A DNA stretch of 64,000 nucleotides from Ruminococcus sp. (lineage in GTDB: Bacteria; Bacillota; Clostridia; Oscillospirales; Ruminococcaceae), in assembly GCA_017529875.1 (NCBI GenBank), contig JAFXNC010000029.1, positions 34,551 to 98,550 on the forward strand, read 5' to 3'. Every line of letters begins with the position of its first letter. Position 1 is the stretch's first letter. Below the pieces are notes generated by a model. That model searched no databases. It saw only the letters and a program-made list of their open reading frames with translations, and was not told where the DNA came from. The position numbers were made by a program, and so were the translations under genes. Below, piece by piece: positions 1 through 7,956 of this stretch.

Positions 1-110
1 AAGTGCTGAGCCAGTATATCCTCATAGCTGCCGACGTTCATAAAGCTGACCGCCGCGCCGATCTTGAAGTATTTTTCGTAAGCTTTTGCAAGTGAAAAGG
101 CTGCGTCCAT
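1..110 (-). CDS. GH10 endo-1,4-beta-xylanase, N-terminal fragment
   Basis: Only the first 36 codons are in the window; the gene runs off the left edge. The start is ATG at 108-110 (minus strand) with GGAGG 8 nt upstream. The visible residues include YFKIGAAV followed shortly by a stretch ending ILAQHF, which is the usual opening of glycoside hydrolase family 10 catalytic domains, just before the conserved asparagine/glutamate segment. Family members hydrolyse beta-1,4-xylan. There is no signal peptide before the domain, so this could be an intracellular form acting on short xylo-oligosaccharides, but the rest of the protein is unseen. A sigma-A type promoter lies at 164-192. Confidence 0.72.
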   Translation of the reverse strand, partial: MDAAFSLAKAYEKYFKIGAAVSFMNVGSYEDILAQH

Positions 111-163
111 AGCCTGTACCTCCGATCAGTATATGTGAAACACACGCATTATCCGATGATATC

Positions 164-192
164 ATTATACCACATAAGCCTGCCGGTGTCTA
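164..192 (-). promoter_or_regulatory. Sigma-A promoter of the xylanase gene
   Basis: On the minus strand TAGACA (187-192) and TATAAT (164-169) are separated by exactly 17 nt. They lie about 55 nt upstream of the GH10 start codon. Confidence 0.6.
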
Positions 193-278
193 TTATATTT
201 GAGCAGAAAAATTGTACTAATCTATAATCCGGCATCAAGCCGGAGGACAGAAAAGCTGATCGCCGGCTGCCAAAAGCA

Positions 279-307
279 TTGACCTTTCCGGGGACATATG
301 ATATAAT
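279..307 (+). promoter_or_regulatory. Sigma-A promoter of the hybrid kinase gene
   Basis: TTGACC (279-284), a 17-nt spacer and a perfect TATAAT (302-307). The expected transcription start near 314 leaves a very short leader if the GTG at 331 is used and a longer one if the GTG at 436 is used. Confidence 0.72.
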
Positions 308-330
308 ACAAATGATACCGAGCTGATCCT

Positions 331-1782
331 GTGCTGCTTGCACCGAACGGTTCAGGTAACTATTCACCAAAATCTCACCCGGAGTGCTTTGCCCGCAGCG
401 TCGCCGCCGAAAGAGGGTGGCAGAAGGATAAGCGGGTGCTGTATATCCCGGTGGTGCTGGTCATATCCTTCCTGCTGGGGTACCTCGGCGTGGGCATATT
501 CGGCAGCCCCGACCTGCTGGTGGCAGGCATACTTTTCGGGGGCAGTATCTTTGTTTTCGTCATGTATCTGCTGCTGACACGTATCACCCGCTTAGTCAAG
601 GAGCACGAGCAGCTTGAAGCGAAGATGAAGACCGCCGAGGAAAGCGCCCGGGCGAAGAACTTCTTCCTCTCCGGCATCAGCCACGAGATGCGCACCCCCA
701 TGAACGTCATGATCGGCCTCAACGACCTGGCCCTCAAAGACCCCGGCCTTGCCCCCGAGACCCGGGACAGGCTGGAAAAGCTGGGCGGCAGCGCACAGCT
801 GCTGCTGGGGCTCATCAATAATGTTATCGACATGAACAGCATCGGCTCCAATGAGTTCGTCACCCGCAGCGAGGAGTTCTCGCTTCCTCATACAGTCAGC
901 CAGCTCAACGCCGTCGCCGGGGCGATGTGCGCAGAGAAGTCCCTGACCTACCGCTGCACCGTGGCAGAGGGCACCGGCGGCAGCTACAAGGGCGACGAAA
1001 AGCGCATACAGCAGATACTGATGAACCTGCTGAGCAACGCCGTCAAGTACACCAACGCCCCCGGCGAAGTGGAACTGAGCGTCAGCAGCGACTGCGGCGA
1101 TATGAGAGTTGAGGTGCTCACCTTCACGGTGAGAGATACCGGCGTGGGCATAGACCCGGACTTCCTGCCCAGGATATTCGAGGTGTTCACCCGGGAGGAC
1201 GGCGGCTCTACCGCCTCACAGGGAGGCAGCGGCATCGGCCTTGCCGTCACCAAGAACATAACCGAGATGCTGGGCGGCACCATAACCGCCGAGAGCGAGA
1301 AGAACAAGGGCTCCGTCTTCACCGTGACACTGCCTGTGACAAGGGTCAGAAATGAAGCCGCCCCCGAAGTATCCCTCGAAGGCAGGCGCATACTCATAGC
1401 TGAGGACGTAGCCGAGAACGCCGAGATCGTGGCTGACCTGCTGGAGCTGGAGGGCGCCGAGAGCGAGCACGCCGAAAAGGGCCGCATAGCCGCTGAGATG
1501 TTTAAAAGCTCCCGACCGGGGTACTATGACGCCGTACTCATGGATCTGCGTATGCCGGAAATGGACGGCCTCGCCGCCGCCCGGGAGATCAGAGCCAGCG
1601 CCAGCTCCGACGCGGCAGCTATCCCGATCATAGCCCTCACCGCCAACGCCCTTGAAAGCGACATCCGGGACACCCGCGCCGCCGGGATGAACACCCATCT
1701 GCCCAAGCCCGTTGACGCGGATAAGCTCTACTCCACCCTGAAAGCCGCCATAGGCCGCAGGGAAAGCGAAAGGAGGTCCTGA
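331..1782 (+). CDS. Membrane hybrid histidine kinase (HisKA-HATPase-receiver)
   Basis: Sensor kinase of a phosphorelay. Two hydrophobic segments (about residues 37-55 and 63-83) are followed by a short coiled linker, a HisKA domain with phospho-acceptor H118 in SHEMRTP, an HATPase_c domain (N box near 233, DTGVGID near 269, GSGIGLA near 299) and a C-terminal receiver with acceptor D405 in MDLRMPEMDG. There is no large extracellular sensor, so the input is probably membrane-borne. The GTG at 331 has no clear SD. A GTG at 436 has GAAGGA at good distance and would begin directly at the first membrane helix, so the true start may be there. The gene is 2 nt ahead of the next response-regulator gene, with which it is surely co-transcribed. 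Confidence 0.85.
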   Translation: MLLAPNGSGNYSPKSHPECFARSVAAERGWQKDKRVLYIPVVLVISFLLGYLGVGIFGSPDLLVAGILFGGSIFVFVMYLLLTRITRLVKEHEQLEAKMKTAEESARAKNFFLSGISHEMRTPMNVMIGLNDLALKDPGLAPETRDRLEKLGGSAQLLLGLINNVIDMNSIGSNEFVTRSEEFSLPHTVSQLNAVAGAMCAEKSLTYRCTVAEGTGGSYKGDEKRIQQILMNLLSNAVKYTNAPGEVELSVSSDCGDMRVEVLTFTVRDTGVGIDPDFLPRIFEVFTREDGGSTASQGGSGIGLAVTKNITEMLGGTITAESEKNKGSVFTVTLPVTRVRNEAAPEVSLEGRRILIAEDVAENAEIVADLLELEGAESEHAEKGRIAAEMFKSSRPGYYDAVLMDLRMPEMDGLAAAREIRASASSDAAAIPIIALTANALESDIRDTRAAGMNTHLPKPVDADKLYSTLKAAIGRRESERRS

Positions 1783-1784
1783 CC

Positions 1785-3062
1785 ATGCTGGCATCGGAAC
1801 ACATAGGCAAGCCTCACCGGGTACTGGTGGTGGACGATCAGGAGATAAACCGGGATTTGCTGGGATTGGTCCTCGAGGATCGCTATGAGGTGCTCTTTGC
1901 CGAGGACGGCGCAGAGGCACTTGATATGATACAGCAGAATATAAACAGCCTGTCGCTGGTGATGCTCGACCTTATCATGCCCAACCTTGACGGCTTTGAA
2001 GTGCTGCGCCGCATGAAGGCCGACCCCCGGATGAAGGACATCCCCGTGATCGTGCTGACCGCCGACAAGTCCGCAGAGCTGGAGGCGCTCCAGCTGGGAG
2101 CGGCGGATTTCATCATCAAGCCCTTTGATATCCATGAGGTCATACTTGCCCGGGCGGGGCGCATCATCGAGCTCAGCGAGGGCAGACAGCTCATCTCATC
2201 GGCGGAGACCGACCGCCTCACCATGCTTTACAGCCGGAATTTCTTCTTCGAGTACGCCGAAAGGCTTTACCGCTATCACAAGGAGCTGCACTTCGACGCG
2301 GTGGTCATAAACATTAAGCAGTTCCACTCGGTCAACGACCTCAACGGCAGAGAGTTCGGCGACGAGGTGCTGCGGCTCATTGGCGACGAGATCGGAGCAT
2401 TCCTCTACGAGACCGAGGGCATCGCCGCACGCTTCGAGGCGGACAGGTTCGCGGTGTACTGCATTCATCAGGAGGACTACTCGGCGGTGCTGTCAAGGCT
2501 CCAGCAGAAGGTCTCCAATATGTCCCCCAACGTGAGCATAAGGCTCAGGATGGGCGTCAGGGAATGGACGGAGGGGGCGGAGCCGGTGCTGCTGTTCGAC
2601 CACGCAAGAGCCGCCTGCAACATGGTCAGGGGCAACTACAATCAGCCCCTGATGATCTACGACGAGAGCATGAGGGAGAGGGAGCTGTTCAGTCAGCGTC
2701 TGCTCAACGACCTCCGCGCCGCCGTGGAGGAGAGGCATTTCAAGGTGTACTACCAGCCCAAGTATGACATCCGGTCGGACAAGCCCCGGCTCACAAGTGC
2801 CGAGACGCTGATACGCTGGGCGCACCCGGAGCTGGGCATGATCTCTCCGGGGGATTTCATACCGCTGTTCGAGAGCAAGGGGCTCATCAGCATAGTTGAC
2901 AGCTATGTGTGGCGGGAGGCTGCCGCCCAGATCGCCGAGTGGAAGCGCAGATACGGCTTTACGCTGCCGGTGTCGGTGAACCTCTCCCGGGCGGACATCT
3001 TCGACCAGAAGCTGGAGGAAAAGCTGATACGCAGGAGCAAATTGATGGTTGATAATGGATAA
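1785..3062 (+). CDS. Response regulator REC-GGDEF-EAL, truncated in the EAL domain
   Basis: The start ATG has a perfect AGGAGG at 1771-1776 and sits 2 nt after the kinase stop. Residues 11-130 are an intact receiver with acceptor D62 (LDLIMPNLDG). Residues about 140-300 are a GGDEF-like fold whose signature is degenerate (EADRF in place of GGDEF), so cyclase activity is not expected. An EAL domain begins near residue 320 (YYQPKYD, SAETLIRW) but stops after about 95 residues, lacking the ELTE, DDFGTGYS and EGVET blocks needed for cyclic-di-GMP hydrolysis. The last dozen residues appear to come from repeat DNA that replaces the rest of the gene. The product may still accept phosphate from the upstream kinase, but output is probably lost. 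Confidence 0.82.
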   Translation: MLASEHIGKPHRVLVVDDQEINRDLLGLVLEDRYEVLFAEDGAEALDMIQQNINSLSLVMLDLIMPNLDGFEVLRRMKADPRMKDIPVIVLTADKSAELEALQLGAADFIIKPFDIHEVILARAGRIIELSEGRQLISSAETDRLTMLYSRNFFFEYAERLYRYHKELHFDAVVINIKQFHSVNDLNGREFGDEVLRLIGDEIGAFLYETEGIAARFEADRFAVYCIHQEDYSAVLSRLQQKVSNMSPNVSIRLRMGVREWTEGAEPVLLFDHARAACNMVRGNYNQPLMIYDESMRERELFSQRLLNDLRAAVEERHFKVYYQPKYDIRSDKPRLTSAETLIRWAHPELGMISPGDFIPLFESKGLISIVDSYVWREAAAQIAEWKRRYGFTLPVSVNLSRADIFDQKLEEKLIRRSKLMVDNG

Positions 3063-3103
3063 TTACGCGCAGGCTGAAAAACGATCGCGGAGCGTTTTGG
3101 GGT

Positions 3104-3171
3104 CCAGGGGGGTCTCCCCCCTGGTGGGTCAAGGGCAGCGCCCTTGCGGGGTTTAAGGGGCAGAGCCCCTT
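3104..3171. repeat. Triple-hairpin intergenic repeat element
   Basis: Three GC-rich palindromes follow each other: 3104-3124 (CCAGGGGG / CCCCCCTGG), 3131-3145 (AAGGGC / GCCCTT) and 3155-3171 (AAGGGGC / GCCCCTT). They begin about 40 nt after the premature stop of the EAL gene, and AT-rich sequence at 3036-3065 marks the probable edge of the element. The rest of the gap to 3455 is GC-rich non-coding sequence with two short direct copies of a GGGCACACAGG motif (3395-3435). I see no gene in it. Confidence 0.7.
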
Positions 3172-3455
3172 ATCAAGGCGCAAAAGCAGTAAATTCATAT
3201 CACAGGCGCAAACAGTACACCCGGCGCTGCGCATAATAAAAGAGGGGGCATCAAGTGAAGATGTCTCCGCTCAGTTACAAGGGCACACCAAGACGCAGCG
3301 CCGGAAAGCCGGCCTCCTGCACTCGCAGGAAAGAGCCGAGCGGACAGCGTCCGCGAGCGAATTTCCGTCCGGTGAGGCAGGAGTGAGGGGCGGCGGGGCA
3401 CACAGGCGGAGCGGCAGGGCACACAGGTGGGGCGGCAGGGTCAAGCCCCCCCGGT

Positions 3456-3484
3456 TTGACATTACAGCAGTTTTGTGCTATACT
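3456..3484 (+). promoter_or_regulatory. Sigma-A promoter of ecfA and the YkuD gene
   Basis: TTGACA (3456-3461), 17 nt, TATACT (3479-3484). It lies 37 nt upstream of the ATPase start. Confidence 0.72.
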
Positions 3485-3520
3485 CATATGTGACGCATAC
3501 TGACTGTAAGGAGTATTACT

Positions 3521-4372
3521 ATGAGTGCTTTTCTACACGCCGAAGGGCTGTGCTTTTCTTATGTGAACGACGCCGAGGACCCGCCGGTGAAGACCGAGGT
3601 GCTCCACGGCATCGACCTCGATATCAACAAGGGCGAGTTTGTCGCCATACTGGGGCATAACGGCTCGGGCAAGTCCACCCTCGCCAAGTGCTTCAATGCC
3701 ATAAACCTCCCCGAGAGCGGCAAGGTCACCGTGGACGGCATGGATACCGCCGACGCCGCTAACCTGCTGCCCATAAGACAGCGGGTGGGTATGGTCTTCC
3801 AGAACCCCGATAATCAGATCGTGGCGACAATCGTGGAGGAGGACGTGGCCTTCGCCCTCGAAAACATGGGCGTGCCCCCCGCTGAGATACGCCGCCGGGT
3901 GGATGAGGCGCTGAAGACCGTGGATATGTACGAGTACCGTATGCACGCCCCTCATAAGCTCTCCGGAGGCCAGAAGCAACGGGTGGCTATCGCGGGCATC
4001 ATAGCCATGCAGCCCGACTGCATACTCTTAGACGAGCCCACCGCCATGCTTGACCCCAAGGGCCGCGCCGAGGTCATGAAGACCATCAAGATGCTCAACC
4101 GGGATCAGGGGGTGACTATCGTGCTCATCACCCACTATATGGAGGAGGCCGCCCAGGCCGACCGTATCGTGGTCATCGACGAGGGCGAGATCGTACTGGA
4201 TAACGTGCCGAAAAAGGTCTTCTCACAGGTGAGCACCATGAAGAACCTGGGCCTCGACGTACCCCAGGTGACGGAGCTGATCTGGGAGCTCAAACAGGAG
4301 GGCTACGACCTCTCCACCGAGATAATCACCGAGGACGAGTGCGTTGAAGCCCTCGCAAAGCTGCTGGGATAA
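3521..4372 (+). CDS. ecfA: Energy-coupling factor (ECF) transporter ATPase
   Basis: ABC-type ATPase that powers uptake of vitamins or metal ions through ECF transporters. It is 283 aa, the usual EcfA1/CbiO length. Walker [10 protein letters not shown] is at residues 45-53, followed by the Q-loop FQNPDNQ typical of EcfA, the signature LSGGQKQ near 147, Walker B ILLDEPT with the catalytic Glu near 170, and a switch His in [16 protein letters not shown] is ahead of the ATG. EcfA1 genes normally sit with ecfA2 and ecfT; neither is here, so the partners must be elsewhere. An ECF substrate-binding component is at 22.3 kb but is not linked. A YkuD lipoprotein gene follows after 49 nt, probably in the same transcript. 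Confidence 0.88.
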   Translation: MSAFLHAEGLCFSYVNDAEDPPVKTEVLHGIDLDINKGEFVAILGHNGSGKSTLAKCFNAINLPESGKVTVDGMDTADAANLLPIRQRVGMVFQNPDNQIVATIVEEDVAFALENMGVPPAEIRRRVDEALKTVDMYEYRMHAPHKLSGGQKQRVAIAGIIAMQPDCILLDEPTAMLDPKGRAEVMKTIKMLNRDQGVTIVLITHYMEEAAQADRIVVIDEGEIVLDNVPKKVFSQVSTMKNLGLDVPQVTELIWELKQEGYDLSTEIITEDECVEALAKLLG

Positions 4373-4421
4373 GGCGCTGTTTTACGATCTGCAAAGATAT
4401 TATGAACAGGAGGATGATACT

Positions 4422-5216
4422 GTGATCTCAATGAAAAAAGGACTGCTGACGATCATGATGCTGAGCGTGCTCGCCTTTACGGCAGGCTGCGGCTCCGGGG
4501 ACAGCAGCGGCGTACAGTCCGGAGAGACCGCCGTAAGCAGCGGTTATACCGGCATAGACACAGCCTCACCGGACTGGGTGGGGAAGCTTGAAGCTGCAAA
4601 GGATGCCGATCAGCTCTTTGTGGTCGCGGCATTCAGCGAGGACGCCACCGATGCCTGGGTATCGCTGCACGAAAAGCAGAAGGACGGCAGCTGGCACATG
4701 ATAATGACTACCCCGGGCTTCATCGGGAAGAACGGCCTCGGCAAGACCAAGGAGGGGGACGCCAAAACTCCTGTCGGCGTGTTCCGTTTCAACCGCGCCT
4801 TCGGCATCGCCGACGACCCGGGGAGCAGGATACCCTACGTCAAGGCGGATGACGACACCTACTGGTCGGGCGACGGCAGAGAGGGCTATCACTACAACGA
4901 GCTTGTGAGCCTTAAAGACCTGCCGGGTCTCGACGTCAATGAGTGCGAGCATATCAAGGATTACATCTATCACTATCAGTACTGTCTGAACATCAGCTAT
5001 AACGAGGCCGGTACACCCGGTCTCGGTTCTGCGATATTCCTGCACTGCTTCGGCCCTGCGAAGCCCTTCTCCGGGGGCTGCGTTGCTATCCCGGAGGATC
5101 ACATGAAATATGTGATGCAGACCGTCGATGAGAAAACAGCGGTAGTGATCGACACCTATCAGGCTCTTGCCGGCACCGATGAATGGCCTGACAGCACCTG
5201 GCCCCAGGTCAGGTAA
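4422..5216 (+). CDS. YkuD-family (L,D-transpeptidase-like) lipoprotein
   Basis: The start is GTG at 4422, chosen because AGGAGG (4408-4413) sits 8 nt away; the ATG at 4431 is too far from it. Residues 4-25 form a lipoprotein signal ending in a TAGC lipobox, so the protein should be membrane-anchored outside the cell. The C-terminal half carries the YkuD signature: HCFGPAKPFSGGCVAIPED, with the catalytic Cys in SGGC and the upstream His. It also has a TPVGVFRF segment typical of the COG3786/YafK-like branch. Known members make or edit 3-3 peptidoglycan cross-links or attach proteins to the wall. The exact substrate is unknown. Confidence 0.8.
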   Translation: MISMKKGLLTIMMLSVLAFTAGCGSGDSSGVQSGETAVSSGYTGIDTASPDWVGKLEAAKDADQLFVVAAFSEDATDAWVSLHEKQKDGSWHMIMTTPGFIGKNGLGKTKEGDAKTPVGVFRFNRAFGIADDPGSRIPYVKADDDTYWSGDGREGYHYNELVSLKDLPGLDVNECEHIKDYIYHYQYCLNISYNEAGTPGLGSAIFLHCFGPAKPFSGGCVAIPEDHMKYVMQTVDEKTAVVIDTYQALAGTDEWPDSTWPQVR

Positions 5217-5233
5217 GGCAGCATTAAATGCAA

Positions 5234-5278
5234 AAACGGTATCTCACCCCTTTCGGGGCGAGGTACCGTTTCTTTTTT
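5234..5278. terminator. Bidirectional intrinsic terminator
   Basis: A long hairpin, AAACGGTA/TACCGTTT outside and CCCC/GGGG around a TTTC loop (5234-5271), is followed by a T-run on the plus strand and preceded by A's. It separates the YkuD gene from the convergent kinase gene, whose stop lies in the T-run. Confidence 0.85.
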
Positions 5279-7955
5279 ATCTGTCCGCTTCCCGGATAAG
5301 CAGTCCGAAGGTGCCCGCGCCGCAGTTCACGGCGATCACCGGGGAGGCGTTCTGGAAGTAGATCTCATCGAAGTCCATGTGCTCCTTGATCTGCTCTCTG
5401 ATCCAGTCCATGTCCTTCTTGGTCAGACCTACGCAGGTAACGAACAGCAGCCGCTTGTCGATCCTGGCAGGGTGCCGCAGCACAGTGCCGATGTAGCGGC
5501 TCCAGGCTCTCTCTCGCTGACCGAAATAGAACTTCCCGACGCCCATTTTGCCCCTTTTGAGGGTGAGCACCGGACGTACCAGCAGCGAGCGGGAGATGTC
5601 GGCAGCCTTCTGGCTGACCTGGTTGGCTCTGGCAAGGAAATCCAGATTGTCCACGATGAAGCTGGTGCGGATCTTCGCCTGTATCTCCTCGAGGTGTGCC
5701 TTGATCTCCTCCACGCTCTTGCCTTCGTCGGCAAGGCGGCAGGCCTCGATGACCATGAGCCCCTGTCCGCTGGAAAGGTGCCCCGAGTCGATGACGGTGA
5801 CGTTGTCGAAGGCCTGTGCAGCCTCCTTGGCGGCATGGTAGCCGCTGTTGGCAAGCTTGCTGGATATGGAGATGTGGATAACGTTGTTGGCGCCGGTGAG
5901 CTGCCTTGCAAAGAAGGCCTCTATGCTCTGGACGCTGGGCGCCTGAGTGACTACCTTGCGGTTGATGTCCTCCATGTAGCGCAGCAGTCCGCGGGTGTCG
6001 ATCTCGGTGCCGTCGTTGAATACGCCTTCCTCGGTCTTTACCATGTGGGGCAGCACGTCGATGTCGTATTTGTCAAGCAGCTCCTTCGGCAGATCGGCAA
6101 CGCTCTCTGTGGTGATGACCACCGACTTCTTGCGTTGGTTGTTCTTCATCCAGGAGACTGTCTCCTTGAGGATCTCGTCGCTGTTGCCGGAAACATAGGT
6201 CAGATCCTTCGGCAGCAGCCTATAAAGCTCACGCTCCAGCTCGTCGCCGGTTATGGGCTTGGTCAGGTAGCCGTCGAAACCCTCCTTCTGGTAGAGCAGG
6301 CGGTTCTCGCCGCCGGCATTGGCGGTCAGGGCGACTATGCGGGATTCCTTGCACTGTCCGCCCACCTGGGTCCTGATAGCGTGGAAACACTCGACGCCGT
6401 CCATTTCCGGCATGAGATGATCCATGAAAATAACATGGTAGTAGCTGTTGAGGGTCTTTTTCAGAGCCTCGGCGCCGCTGGCAGCGGTCTCCACCTTGAC
6501 CCGGGTCTCGCGCAGCAGCTTGGAGACCACCAGCAGGTTGGAGGCGTTGTCGTCCACCACCAGCACCTTTGCATCGGGAGCCTCAAAGCGGGATCTGTGT
6601 CCGCGCCTGATGCCCTGAGCCCGGTCGCTGTCTATGCGTATCTCGCCGATGCGCTGAGTGCCGGCGATCTGCTGAGGTATCTCGATGATGAAGGTGGTGC
6701 CCTTCATATACACGCTGTTTACGGTGATCTTGCCCCCCATGAGGTCAACGAACTGCTTGACTATGGAAAGACCAAGTCCGGTGCCCTCGATGTGGCGGTT
6801 CTTTTCCTCGTCAACACGCCGGAAGGCGGTGAACAGGTAGGGGATGTTCTCCTTCTTGATGCCGATACCGGTATCGGACACCGAGTAGATCACGTCCATC
6901 TTGCCGTTCTCGGTCTTGCCGCACTGTATCGACAGGGAAACGGAGCCCTCCTTGGTATACTTTATGGCATTGTTGAGGACGTTTATCAGTATCTGCTTGA
7001 TCCTGACCTCGTCGCCGATGAGCTCCGCGGGGATGTCCGGCGCCACGCTTACCCGGAAGTCAAGCTTTTTCTCCTTAGCCCTGATCCACAGCATACCCAC
7101 GATCTCCGAGAGCATATCGCCGGGATGATAGGTAACGGGCGTCAGCTGCATACGCCCGGAGGCGAACTTGGACATATCCAGTATGTCGTTGATAAGGTGC
7201 AGCAGCATCTTGCTTGCGGACTGGATATTGGCGGCGTCCTCCGCCACCTCGTCGGAGATGTCCTCTCTGAGTATCATCTCGTTGAGGGCGATTATGGTGT
7301 TGATAGGAGTGCGTATCTCGTGGCTCATGCTGGAGAAGAACTGGTTCTGCGCCTCGTTGAGCAGCTCGATCTCCTTTTTCTGTTCCTCGGTGCGTTTTAC
7401 CTCGCGCTTGTAGAGGTAGCTGCGGAAGGTGCTGACGGCGGTCATGCCCGCGCCTATGAGCACGAAGGCTATGTAGGTGAACATATGGGCCGCAAAATCG
7501 CCGTTTGGCGTTACCGTTTCGGGGAACTGGTAGGACAGCGTCCAGCAGACGGTCATGACTGCGGTGGCGACTATGAGCATGACTATCCGGGGCTTGCCCT
7601 CAAGGCTCATGTTGATGAAGAACACGCCGAACAGAAACCACATGGGCGCGTCGCCGTAAATGCCGCCGCCGTAGAAGAAGGTCAGGGGCAGATAGGCAAG
7701 GACGATGCCTGCGGAAAGGACGATGGCGCCCAGGCCGATGCGGTTTATCCTTACCGCGACGTTCGCCGCCAGTGCAAAGAGGACTATGCCTCCCGCCATG
7801 AGCAGGATGTCCAGCAGCGTCCCGCCGGCTAAGATGGTCTCTATCAGCGAGACGCACCAGGAGATTATCATTACCGTGGTGCTCAGCAGGAACAGCCTTT
7901 CGTGGAGGTCGCGGTTGCTGTCGGAGATAAACTCTGTAAGTTTGGTGTGCTTCAT
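5277..7955 (-). CDS. Hybrid histidine kinase with receiver and C-terminal DegV/FakB-like domain
   Basis: 892 aa. Six or so membrane helices (residues 20-178) make up a 7TMR/MASE-like sensor. They are followed by HisKA with H212 in SHEIRTP, HATPase_c (N box near 329, DTGIGI at 361, GTGLGLS at 391), a receiver at 463-580 with acceptor D512 in FMDHLMPEMDG, and a DegV-like domain at 611-888. Marks of the DegV/FakB fold are TTESVADLP at the start, the VTQAPS motif (669-674) matching the family TSQPS, ISISSKL (696-701), VIDSGHLSSGQG (721-732) and a glycine-rich CGAGTFGLLI end. Stand-alone FakB proteins bind a fatty acid and present it to the kinase FakA. Here the domain sits in the output position of a phosphorelay protein. 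The gene starts 1 nt after the stop of the upstream kinase gene, implying translational coupling. No FakA is in view. Confidence 0.85.
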   Translation of the reverse strand: MKHTKLTEFISDSNRDLHERLFLLSTTVMIISWCVSLIETILAGGTLLDILLMAGGIVLFALAANVAVRINRIGLGAIVLSAGIVLAYLPLTFFYGGGIYGDAPMWFLFGVFFINMSLEGKPRIVMLIVATAVMTVCWTLSYQFPETVTPNGDFAAHMFTYIAFVLIGAGMTAVSTFRSYLYKREVKRTEEQKKEIELLNEAQNQFFSSMSHEIRTPINTIIALNEMILREDISDEVAEDAANIQSASKMLLHLINDILDMSKFASGRMQLTPVTYHPGDMLSEIVGMLWIRAKEKKLDFRVSVAPDIPAELIGDEVRIKQILINVLNNAIKYTKEGSVSLSIQCGKTENGKMDVIYSVSDTGIGIKKENIPYLFTAFRRVDEEKNRHIEGTGLGLSIVKQFVDLMGGKITVNSVYMKGTTFIIEIPQQIAGTQRIGEIRIDSDRAQGIRRGHRSRFEAPDAKVLVVDDNASNLLVVSKLLRETRVKVETAASGAEALKKTLNSYYHVIFMDHLMPEMDGVECFHAIRTQVGGQCKESRIVALTANAGGENRLLYQKEGFDGYLTKPITGDELERELYRLLPKDLTYVSGNSDEILKETVSWMKNNQRKKSVVITTESVADLPKELLDKYDIDVLPHMVKTEEGVFNDGTEIDTRGLLRYMEDINRKVVTQAPSVQSIEAFFARQLTGANNVIHISISSKLANSGYHAAKEAAQAFDNVTVIDSGHLSSGQGLMVIEACRLADEGKSVEEIKAHLEEIQAKIRTSFIVDNLDFLARANQVSQKAADISRSLLVRPVLTLKRGKMGVGKFYFGQRERAWSRYIGTVLRHPARIDKRLLFVTCVGLTKKDMDWIREQIKEHMDFDEIYFQNASPVIAVNCGAGTFGLLIREADR

Positions 7956-7956
7956 A

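Noticed and set aside
5379..7832. 817-codon plus-strand open frame antisense to the DegV-fused kinase
   Set aside because: It mirrors the codon pattern of the real gene, has no SD, and its protein has no recognisable domain. The same holds for long antisense frames at 8122-10434 and 33857-36589.
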